This document shows, in pieces, positions 1 through 5,508 of a DNA stretch of 5,508 bases; position 1 is the first letter of the stretch, and every line of letters starts with the position of its first letter. Below the pieces are notes generated by a model. That model made no database searches, was not told the DNA's origin, and worked only from the letters and a program-made list of their open reading frames with translations. The DNA lies in the NCBI GenBank assembly GCA_013140785.1, contig JABFRZ010000135.1, positions 1 to 5,508 on the forward strand. Reading direction: 5' to 3'. This stretch comes from Planctomycetota bacterium. Lineage in GTDB: Bacteria; Planctomycetota; UBA1135; GCA-002686595. Both the position numbers and the translations under genes were made by a program.

Positions 1-19
1 AGCGGCCACAAAGGCCGCT
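1..19. repeat. Short hairpin at the left edge, possible terminator remnant
   Basis: AGCGGCC (1-7) and GGCCGCT (13-19) form a perfect 7-bp stem around the loop ACAAA. Only TT follows on the plus strand, so there is no proper U-tract. The stem might extend further left, outside the window. It could be the terminator of a gene lying to the left or simply a GC-rich palindrome. No gene entering from the left edge can be supported. Confidence 0.35.
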
Positions 20-202
20 TCCGCCGTCGCTCTGTCGCTCTCCTTGCGGCGCGAACGCACGCTTCGCCTCGCTACGCGACTTTCACCACGAGCTGCTAGG
101 GGAGCGGGCTTCCTATGTGATGCCCGCCCCCCGGACCAGGGCTAGCCTTCCGTTCGGCTCGATCTGAAGCGGCCGCCCGTTCCTGCACCAGAGGCTTCCT
201 TG
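20..202. other. Non-coding stretch upstream of the lipoprotein gene
   Basis: All three plus-strand frames entering from the left reach a stop within this stretch (for example TAG at 97-99), and none reads like protein. I looked for a tRNA T-arm and a convincing -35/-10 pair and found neither. The only element I can use is AGAGG at 190-194, the ribosome binding site of the next gene. Confidence 0.5.
190..194 (+). promoter_or_regulatory. Ribosome binding site that selects ATG 203
   Basis: AGAGG lies 8 bases before the ATG at 203 and only 5 before the in-frame TTG at 200. The spacing and the stronger codon both favour ATG 203. The protein then begins MCARLLFL and leads directly into a lipoprotein signal peptide. 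Confidence 0.55.
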
Positions 203-1821
203 ATGTGCGCGAGACTCCTCTTCTTGGCCGTCGTTTCCGCCGCGCTGGCTGCTTGCCACTCCGGGTCGGACTCCGGGAGCGTCGAGTCGTTCCCGCCCAT
301 CGTCGGCAACACCGGCCTGGCGGCCAGGCAGGTCTACGGCACGGGCATCCTGCGCGTGGTGGCCGCGTCGGAGGCGGACCAGGAGCGCGACCTCGACGGC
401 GATGGCGACCGCGTGGACTTCGTGGCGCAGATCCTCGACTTGCTGTTCAAGACGCCCGGCGCTGCCGCGCGACTTGGTCCCGCCTCCGGACATCGAAGGC
501 AACGACCACCTCGCCGTGTTCGTTGTGAGCGAGTCGGCCACGGGCTCCGACGCGAACGGCAACGGCATCCCTGACGAGTCCACGACCTGGGTGTTCGACC
601 GGGCGCACGGGGGCACTCCGTTCCCTCGCCTTCGCCCATCAATACGTTGCGCTCGGCGGAGAGCTGGCGGTCCTGGTGACCCTCGATCGGGACACGAGGA
701 TCAACGTCTTCGATGCGCGCGACGACAGCGTGACCGCGCTTCCGGGCTCCAACACGCCCGACCTGTTCGTGCGCGAGGACTTCGTCGCCTTCACCCTGCC
801 CGAAGACGGCGCGCTCGATCTGAACGGCGACGGCGATACGCTCGATTCCTCCGTGCTGCAGCTCTACGACGCGCGCACGCGCGCGGTCGCGAACACCGGC
901 TGGGTCACGCGCGATGTGCGCTCGAGTGGAGGCTGGCTTGGCTTCCACGTGAACGAGCGCGAGCAGGGTCGCGCCGATCTCGATGGACAGCCTGGCGAGG
1001 GCACGGCCTTCGTCGCCATCGATCCGGCCACGGGGGCGGAGCGTGTGCCCGGCATCGCCAGCACGGGCTTCGCCAGCCCCGAGCGCGAGACGGGGCGCTT
1101 CCTCCTGCAGCAGAGCGAGCTCGTGCTGGGGGACCTGAACGGCGATGGGGACGCGCTCGACCTCGTCCCGCTGCTGTACGACGCGCGGCGGAACAGCGTG
1201 CACGCGCCGGGATTGGCTTCGAGCCAGCCTCTGGTCGAGGTCGGCCCGCACGTCGGCATCGTGGTGGACGAGCGGGACCACGGCGCGCAGGACCTCGACG
1301 GGGACGGCCTGGTCTCCTCCGGCGTCCTCTTCGTGCTCACCGGTTCGAACGCAGTGGCCCTGAACCTCGGCTTCGCTGGGAGCTGGATCGGAGGCCACTC
1401 TTCGCACCTCTTCGCGGCGCGCAGCGAGCGCGGCGAGGATCTGAACGGCGACGACGACCATGACGATCAGGTGCTGCTCGACTGGAGCGAGCGCACTCCG
1501 AGCGGCCGCAACGCGAGGATCGTCGTGGGCAGCATCGACGGCGCGTTCGGGGAGCAGACCCTGGTGACGCTGCTCGAGCCCTTCCAAGGCATCGACGCGA
1601 ATCAGGACGGCGATCGCGAAGACGCGGTGCTCACGGCCTACGACGCGGGCGGCGGTTCCGTGCGCAGCCTCGGCCTCGGCGTCGTCGCCGCGCCCGCGCC
1701 GCTCTCCTTCTTCGGATCGACAGCCGTGCTGGTCAGCGAGCAGGCCCAGGGCGCCGACCTCAATCTGGACGGGGACCTACTCGACCAGGTCCTGCACACG
1801 CTGCTGCAGCGGATCGACTAG
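203..1821 (+). pseudogene. Asp-loop repeat lipoprotein gene, interrupted by two single-base frameshifts
   Basis: The N-terminus is a lipoprotein signal peptide with lipobox L-A-A-C, Cys18 being the predicted lipidated residue, so the product should be exported and membrane-anchored. The coding frame changes twice: near 452-473 (after ILDLLFKTPGA) and near 605-628 (after STTWVFDRAHG). Each break is repaired by removing one base, giving one 538-residue protein ending QVLHTLLQRID. The body consists of units of about 52 residues, each with a Glu a few residues ahead of an acidic loop of the type D-L-N-G-D-G-D-x-x-D, then a hydrophobic strand usually ending in YDA. The loops resemble Ca-binding loops of FG-GAP/VCBS-type propellers, so a calcium-stabilised beta-propeller is likely, but the ligand and role are unknown. 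The long open stretch from 676 starts at an internal GTG with no ribosome binding site and is not a separate gene. The breaks may be sequencing errors in a functional gene rather than true decay. Confidence 0.8.
389..1785 (+). repeat. Nine acidic-loop repeats within the lipoprotein
   Basis: The first Asp of each loop is at 389 (DLDGDGDRVD), 549 (DANGNGIPDE), 817 (DLNGDGDTLD), 976 (DLDGQPGEG), 1132 (DLNGDGDALD), 1291 (DLDGDGLVSS), 1438 (DLNGDDDHDD), 1594 (DANQDGDRED) and 1756 (DLNLDGDLLD). Intervals are 53, 89, 53, 52, 53, 49, 52 and 54 codons once the two extra bases are discounted. The 89-codon gap holds a unit without a loop, centred on TLDRDTRINVFDARDDSV. The strand after the loop recurs as SVLQLYDA, LVPLLYDA and AVLTAYDA. 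The copies differ enough at DNA level to be old protein repeats rather than recent tandem duplications. Confidence 0.85.
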
Positions 1822-1843
1822 CGGGGCTGCTAGCGGAGGCGGG

Positions 1844-1872
1844 TTGCGGGTCTTCGCGCGCGCCCCTATCGT
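1844..1872 (+). promoter_or_regulatory. Candidate promoter for a leaderless metalloprotease transcript
   Basis: TTGCGG (1844-1849) and TATCGT (1867-1872) are separated by exactly 17 bases and match the sigma-70 consensus at 3 of 6 and 4 of 6 positions. The ATG at 1881 begins 8 bases after the -10-like box, about where transcription would start. The absence of a Shine-Dalgarno sequence before this ATG fits a leaderless mRNA. In DNA this GC-rich a partial match can occur by chance. Confidence 0.4.
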
Positions 1873-1880
1873 CGCGGCCC

Positions 1881-3164
1881 ATGTGGTACGCGCTCGCTCT
1901 CGGACTCCTGCTGCTCGCGCCGCCCCAGAACCAGAAGCAGCCCGGACTCGTACACCTCGGGGCCGGCGAGTGGGGGACTCCGGCGCAGGCCGCCGAGCGC
2001 GGGATGATCCCGTATCGCGGCCAGTGGTTCGCGAAGGCGCACGAGAAGGACCTGCGCAAGTGGGAGAAGGAGGACGCGAAGGGTCTCGACTGGAAGGAGG
2101 CCTACAAGACCAAGTCGAAGTACTACCGCATCGAGACCAACGTTGCGCGCCACGTGATCGAGCTCGAGATCAAGCCCTTCCTCGACGCGTTGTTCGAGAC
2201 CTACACGCGCGTCTTCGCCGAAGACTTCGGCCTGTCCGGCAAGGCCGCCGGCAACAAGGACATCCGCATCTACGACGGCTTCCAGGCCTACTCGGTGAAC
2301 GAGCCCGAGGGCGGCAAGCCGCGCCCGCGCTCGAACCCGGGCTTCATCGTCAGCGGCTCGGTGCTGGTGGTCTTCTACGAGGAGACCGACCCGGGCGTCT
2401 TCTACAGCACGGTCTTCCACGAGGGCGCGCACCAGTTCTTTCTCTCGCTGCTGCCCGGAGCCAGTCCGCCGATGTGGCTCAGCGAGGCGCTGGCGACGTA
2501 CTTCGAGGGCTGCACCTACTCGCGCGCCACGAACCAGATCACGCCGGGGTTCGTCTCCGATGTGCGCCTGAGGGATGCTCAGGGCGCGCTGCGCAAGAAC
2601 CCGGCTGCGACGGCCCAGGAACTCTTCCTCGAGGTCCCGAACGAGCGCTTCAAGGGCCTCGAGTATGGGCTCGCCTGGAGCTTCGTGCACTACCTCATCC
2701 ACCGCCCTGGCGCCGAGAGCCGCGCGCGTTTCGCGCGCTTTGTGCAGGCGACCAACGGCGCGGGCTCCAAGCCGGCGACCGAGCTTTTTTCCAAGACGAC
2801 TGGCGAGGACCTGCTCGCGCTCCTGCCGGCTTGGCGCGCTCACGTGCTGACCCTCACGGCGCCGCCCGCGATCCAGTGGGCCGCGCTGGTCGTCAGCAAG
2901 GCCTCCCCGAGCGAGGACCTGCGCTCGCGCGACCTCGTGTGGAGCTTCGACGGCGTCGAGGTCTTCTCGGCCAAGCAGTTCGCCGAGCTCTGGAAGAACC
3001 GCGCCAAGGACCGCCCGCTCGAGGTCGTGGTCGTGCGCTGCGAGCCGGACTTCGACTCGCAGGAATCCACGCGCCGCTTCGTGCGCGTCACCCTGCAACC
3101 GGCCAGCGAGATCCGCCTCACCGCGCAGGGCGAGCTCGAGCGCAAGGGCGGGCTGTCGGACTGA
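1881..3164 (+). CDS. Exported gluzincin-type zinc metalloprotease with C-terminal PDZ-like domain
   Basis: This 427-residue protein starts with a hydrophobic export segment (residues 1-15, MWYALALGLLLLAPP) lacking both a clear AxA cleavage site and a lipobox Cys. Residues 80-112 (KYYRIETNV followed by a helix) resemble the region ahead of the catalytic domain in peptidase-MA-like/DUF1570 proteins of planctomycetes. The zinc site is H180-E181-G182-A183-H184, with E181 the likely catalytic base and E202 in WLSEALATYFEG the probable third ligand, 17 residues after H184, close to the M1-type spacing. Residues 261-273 (EYGLAWSFVHYLI) match the helix that usually follows in this fold. Residues about 330-406 look like a PDZ domain (ALVVSKASP, then DLVWSFDGVEV and LEVVVVRC), which could bind substrate C-termini. 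The ATG is the first start codon in the frame and has no ribosome binding site; the upstream gene ends 59 bases before. The substrate is unknown. The fold is well supported; the exact family is less certain. Confidence 0.88.
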   Translation: MWYALALGLLLLAPPQNQKQPGLVHLGAGEWGTPAQAAERGMIPYRGQWFAKAHEKDLRKWEKEDAKGLDWKEAYKTKSKYYRIETNVARHVIELEIKPFLDALFETYTRVFAEDFGLSGKAAGNKDIRIYDGFQAYSVNEPEGGKPRPRSNPGFIVSGSVLVVFYEETDPGVFYSTVFHEGAHQFFLSLLPGASPPMWLSEALATYFEGCTYSRATNQITPGFVSDVRLRDAQGALRKNPAATAQELFLEVPNERFKGLEYGLAWSFVHYLIHRPGAESRARFARFVQATNGAGSKPATELFSKTTGEDLLALLPAWRAHVLTLTAPPAIQWAALVVSKASPSEDLRSRDLVWSFDGVEVFSAKQFAELWKNRAKDRPLEVVVVRCEPDFDSQESTRRFVRVTLQPASEIRLTAQGELERKGGLSD

Positions 3165-3198
3165 AGCTCGCGGGGGCCGCGGAAAGGGCGCTGCGGTC

Positions 3199-3236
3199 AA
3201 AAAAATCCCCCCTGTCCCGCGAAGGACAGGGGGGAT
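3199..3236 (-). terminator. Intrinsic terminator of the minus-strand secreted-protein gene
   Basis: ATCCCCCCTGTCC (3205-3217) and GGACAGGGGGGAT (3224-3236) form a perfect 13-bp stem around the loop CGCGAA. Seven A's at 3199-3205 become a T-run directly after the hairpin on the minus strand, 14 bases beyond the stop codon at 3250-3252. On the plus strand the hairpin is followed by CGGTGCC, so it has no U-tract for the converging metalloprotease gene, though the stem alone might slow read-through. Confidence 0.92.
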
Positions 3237-3249
3237 CGGTGCCAATCGA

Positions 3250-4878
3250 TCAGTTCGAGCCGATCGTGACGTCGAGCGCGTTCGTCAGCTTCCAACCGCT
3301 TCCAGACTGGAGCGCGGCTTGGGCCGAGAACTCGACGCCGATCAGGCGCGGATCATCCGGGATCGCGAGCGTGAGGTCGTCGAGCTTGCCGCGCATCAAG
3401 GGCGGGAGGATGAGCACTTCGCCCATGCGGTTGAAGGCGCCTTCCGTTGGGCCGCCCAGGCCGATGAACAGCAGGCTGTGTCGGGCCCCGTCGAACTCGA
3501 GCGCGGCCTCCCAGGTTTGCCCGATGAGCGCGGGCGTGCGCTCCGACAAGGCCACGGGGTTCACCATCATGCCCATGCGCGGGATGGTCACCGATGCCGG
3601 GGTCATGGTCCCGCCCGAGGTCGGGTTGCCGGCCGAGCCGACGCCGCCGGTGTGCGGGTCGATCGTCCGCGGATCACCGCCGGGGACGAGGACGTTGTTC
3701 ATGGCGATGCTCGTGTTGGGGCCGGTCTTGAAGAGCCCGATCGTCACCGTACCCAGGGTGGGCGCCACCGAGGCGTTGAAGCGGAAGTTGTAGAGCGTGC
3801 CCCAGCGAATGGCGTTGGCGTTGGGGTCCGTGCTGAACGGGGTCGTGGCCCAGCGGATCTCGCCGCCGGTCTTCGCGCCCGGCCAGTCGGTCCCGCTGTA
3901 GGGGTCGCCGCTGTGGTAGGCGACGTCGTGGAAGCCGATGCTGCTGACCGTCGTTCCAGTGTCCACCGGAACCGAGAACGAGGCGGCGCTCTGGTCGGAG
4001 TTCAGGTTCTGGATGGCGTACTCGTAGTGCCACAGTCCGCCGCCAACCTGCGTGACGCGCCAGCCGAGGAGGAAGAAGGTCTGGAGTCCGCCGGTCTCCT
4101 GGTTCTTGATGAGCTGGATCTCCGCGAGGGGGTCCTGGTTCTTCCAGGCCCACATGGCAGGCTCCTCGCGGTGGGTGGGGCCGCCGCCGTCGATGTTGTT
4201 GACGGCGAGCACGCTCACGCGCCTCCACGAGGCACTGTTGCCCGCGTTGCCGATCAGGGTCTCGTCGCGGGTGACGTATTGCCCCTCGATGAAGTACTGG
4301 GCGCCGACGTTCTGGGCCGGGTCGATGTCGGTCACCGCGACCTGCAAGCGGCCGCGGATCGTCGCGTTGCCCGAGGGCCCGCCGCCGTGGACGTGCGATC
4401 CCTGGGTCGCGTTGATGTTGATCTTGGACTGGCCGCCGCCGCCGTCGTTGAGCGTCGCCCAGTAGGTGTCGGCGCAGCCGATGCCGAGCGAGTCGCAGGG
4501 CGTGGACTGGCACGGCGCGCAGAAGGTCTCGATCTCGTTCACCGCGCAGAAGCCGTGCTTCAGCCAGCTCTGCCCGATGTGCTCGAAGCTCCCGTTCTTG
4601 TAGCGGAACATGTTCTGCCCGATGACCGGGTGCAGGGTGGACCCGCCGGCCGTGATCCACTGCAGGGTCGCCGTGCCCTTGTTGCACGACTGCGTGGCGA
4701 TCGAGTAGGCCGCGATGCCCGCGTTCTGCCCCCAGTAGTTGATGTCGTTGGTGTTGCCGCCATCGACTCCAACGTCGTACACGATCACGTCGGGCATCTG
4801 AGCCGTGGTCGCGCTACCAAGCGCGAGCAACGACGCGGTACAAAGGGCGATGGCCCACTTGGAGGGGAACGCGGTCAT
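3250..4878 (-). CDS. Large secreted protein of unknown function, planctomycete-type
   Basis: This 542-residue protein begins with a classical signal peptide (MTAFPSKWAIALCTASLLALGSATTA, cleavage probably after A26). The mature protein has six cysteines, all between residues 65 and 135 (C65, C111, C120, C123, C128, C135), enough for three disulfides or a small metal site. Residues 82-113 carry the strongest motif, HPVIGQNMFRYKNGSFEHIGQSWLKHGFCA, followed by LGIGCADTYWATLN. A beta-rich middle contains DIDPAQNVGAQYFIEGQYVTRDE (184-206), LWHYEYAIQNLNSD (282-295), GFHDVAYHSGDPYSGTDW (315-332) and NANAIRWGTLYNFRF (353-367). I recall similar motif strings in secreted hypothetical proteins of planctomycetes, with no known activity. 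A Gly/Pro/Thr-rich linker (about 396-428) leads to a C-terminal beta-type domain (about 430-542) containing WEAALEFDGARHSLLFIGLGG and LTLAIPDDPRLIGVEFSAQA. That domain resembles a terminal module shared by many exported proteins of this phylum and may serve attachment or sorting (inference). GAGAGAG-like purines (GAGAGAG, 4887-4893) lie 8 bases before the ATG and support this start. A strong terminator follows the gene. Confidence 0.88.
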   Translation of the reverse strand: MTAFPSKWAIALCTASLLALGSATTAQMPDVIVYDVGVDGGNTNDINYWGQNAGIAAYSIATQSCNKGTATLQWITAGGSTLHPVIGQNMFRYKNGSFEHIGQSWLKHGFCAVNEIETFCAPCQSTPCDSLGIGCADTYWATLNDGGGGQSKININATQGSHVHGGGPSGNATIRGRLQVAVTDIDPAQNVGAQYFIEGQYVTRDETLIGNAGNSASWRRVSVLAVNNIDGGGPTHREEPAMWAWKNQDPLAEIQLIKNQETGGLQTFFLLGWRVTQVGGGLWHYEYAIQNLNSDQSAASFSVPVDTGTTVSSIGFHDVAYHSGDPYSGTDWPGAKTGGEIRWATTPFSTDPNANAIRWGTLYNFRFNASVAPTLGTVTIGLFKTGPNTSIAMNNVLVPGGDPRTIDPHTGGVGSAGNPTSGGTMTPASVTIPRMGMMVNPVALSERTPALIGQTWEAALEFDGARHSLLFIGLGGPTEGAFNRMGEVLILPPLMRGKLDDLTLAIPDDPRLIGVEFSAQAALQSGSGWKLTNALDVTIGSN

Positions 4879-4886
4879 CCTGGAAT

Positions 4887-4893
4887 CTCTCTC
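4887..4893 (-). promoter_or_regulatory. Ribosome binding site of the large secreted-protein gene
   Basis: On the minus strand GAGAGAG is followed by 8 bases (ATTCCAGG) and then the ATG at 4878. It is a purine-rich, moderately good Shine-Dalgarno match at normal spacing and places translation right at the signal peptide. Confidence 0.55.
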
Positions 4894-4911
4894 GTCGATT
4901 GGCCTCTGGGG

Positions 4912-4940
4912 GTGGCGACCCCGGCACGAACCGGGGCCAC
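4912..4940 (-). repeat. GC-rich hairpin between the TPR gene and the secreted-protein gene
   Basis: GTGG (4912-4915) plus CCCCGG (4919-4924) pair with CCGGGG (4931-4936) plus CCAC (4937-4940), giving 10 bp with a CGA bulge and a CACGAA loop. It starts 84 bases after the TPR stop and ends 33 bases before the next ATG. No T-run follows on the minus strand, so it is not a standard intrinsic terminator. It could structure the 5' leader of the secreted-protein mRNA. A weak -10-like TACACT lies just upstream on the same strand (4951-4956), without a recognisable -35. Confidence 0.45.
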
Positions 4941-5023
4941 GGGGTTCCGCAGTGTAGGGAGCCCCCGGACCAACGAGGAAGACCTAATCCGGAGTCTGGT
5001 CCCGGGCCCGATCGACGAGCGCC

Positions 5024-5508
5024 TCAGCGCGCCTCCGCGCCCCGCCCCGAAGCCTCCAGGATCCCGGCCAGGTTCTCGCGAGCGTCGCTCCGGTCGGGGG
5101 CGAGCTCGAGCACCCTCCGGAAGGACGCGGCGGCCTCGTCCACCCGTCCGAGGAGCCCCAGCACAACCCCCTGGTTGAACCACAGGTCCGGGCTCGCGGG
5201 GTAGAGCGCGAGCGCACGTGCGAAGAGCGCGAGCGTCTCGGCCGATCGTCCAGCCTGCCAGTGCAAGCGCGCCAAGCGGTCGAAGCCGGCGGTGCTCGGG
5301 CTCACGGCCAGGGCCGATTCGAGCTCGGCCGCGGCAGCCTCGCTCTGGCCGCGTGCCGCCAGGAAGCGCGCAAGGTCGAAGCGCGTGGCCGCGAACTCCG
5401 GCGCGTCGTGGGCGAACGAACGGACGCCGTCCTCGAACCCCTGGGCCGCTCCGTTGAAGAGCGAGAGCCAGGCGAGCTGCACCTCGCTCCCCGGCACCGG
5501 CAAGAGGC
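5024..5508 (-). CDS. TPR-repeat protein, C-terminal part (gene continues past the right edge)
   Basis: The visible 160 residues contain three full tetratricopeptide repeats and part of a fourth: units beginning FAATRFDLARFLAARGQSE, AGFDRLARLHWQAGRSAE, PDLWFNQGVVLGLLGRVDE and DARENLAGILEASGRGAE, each about 34 residues with the usual small residue and Gly/Ala turn. The chain stops at GAEAR, inside the second helix of the last unit, so that repeat is incomplete. The frame is open to the window edge (LLPVPGSEVQLAW), so the TTG at 5501-5503 is more likely an internal Leu codon than the start. TPRs mediate protein-protein contacts. No catalytic domain is visible here; one could lie upstream, outside the window. 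The gene is on the same strand as the secreted-protein gene, 145 bases ahead of it, so co-transcription is possible but not shown. Confidence 0.85.
   Translation of the reverse strand, partial: LLPVPGSEVQLAWLSLFNGAAQGFEDGVRSFAHDAPEFAATRFDLARFLAARGQSEAAAAELESALAVSPSTAGFDRLARLHWQAGRSAETLALFARALALYPASPDLWFNQGVVLGLLGRVDEAAASFRRVLELAPDRSDARENLAGILEASGRGAEAR

Noticed and set aside
605..628. Programmed ribosomal frameshifting as the explanation for the frame changes
   Set aside because: Neither site shows a slippery heptamer or a downstream structure that I can recognise, and two events within 150 bases of one gene would be unusual. A sequencing error or mutation is simpler.
334..1587. Minus-strand open frame (417 codons) antisense to the repeat lipoprotein
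   Set aside because: It arises because the repeated Asp/Gly codons read open on the other strand. No domain or signal was seen.
676..1821. Treating the 3' part of the lipoprotein as an independent gene starting at GTG 676
   Set aside because: No ribosome binding site or signal peptide is present, and coding sense clearly continues upstream in the same frame (SLAFAHQYVALGGELAVL). It is the downstream piece of the broken gene.
1866..3245. Minus-strand open frame (459 codons) antisense to the metalloprotease
   Set aside because: Composition is that of a reverse-complement shadow of a GC-rich gene. It lacks a ribosome binding site and any family resemblance.
1844..3793. Plus-strand open frame (649 codons) overlapping the metalloprotease in another frame
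   Set aside because: Arg-rich, low-complexity reading with no recognisable motif. The competing frame has HEGAH, the Glu ligand and PDZ features, and this frame crosses the terminator into the antisense of the next gene.
4951..4985. Promoter for the secreted-protein gene around TACACT
   Set aside because: The -10-like box has no acceptable -35 at 16-18 bases, so I mention it only as a weak possibility under the hairpin entry.
3319..5178. Long plus-strand open frame (619 codons) opposite the secreted-protein gene
   Set aside because: Its translation is Arg/Gly/Val/Ala-rich without domains, and the opposite strand carries a signal peptide, ordered motifs and a fitting terminator. It is a GC-driven antisense shadow.

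Overview
The window is GC-rich, with G or C strongly favoured at third codon positions. It carries four protein genes and no RNA gene, mobile element or CRISPR array that I can support. Most of its products look exported: a lipoprotein, a secreted zinc metalloprotease and a secreted 542-residue protein, beside a TPR protein. The style of these genes (Asp-loop repeat lipoprotein, peptidase-MA/DUF1570-like protease with a PDZ tail, and a secreted protein with the motif HPVIGQN..R.KNG.FE.IGQSWLKHGFCA) fits an uncultured member of the Planctomycetota. This placement rests on remembered family style, not on a search.

Layout: positions 1-202 are non-coding as far as I can tell, with a hairpin at the extreme left. 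From 203 to 1821 (+) lies a repeat lipoprotein gene whose frame is broken twice between about 452 and 628. Removing one base at each break restores a single 538-residue protein with nine acidic loops spaced mostly 52-53 residues apart. After 59 bases comes the metalloprotease gene (1881-3164, +), which has no Shine-Dalgarno but a promoter-like pair placed so that transcription would begin at about the ATG. It converges on a minus-strand gene (3250-4878) for the large secreted protein. The terminator between them is oriented for the minus-strand gene. Upstream of that gene, on the same strand, is the 3' end of a TPR-protein gene that runs off the right edge.

The genes do not form an obvious pathway. 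The plus-strand pair could be co-transcribed and would put a surface lipoprotein and an exported protease in the same compartment, but a functional link is inference only. The most informative observations are the two repairable frameshifts, the repeat architecture they interrupt, and the possible leaderless start of the protease gene.
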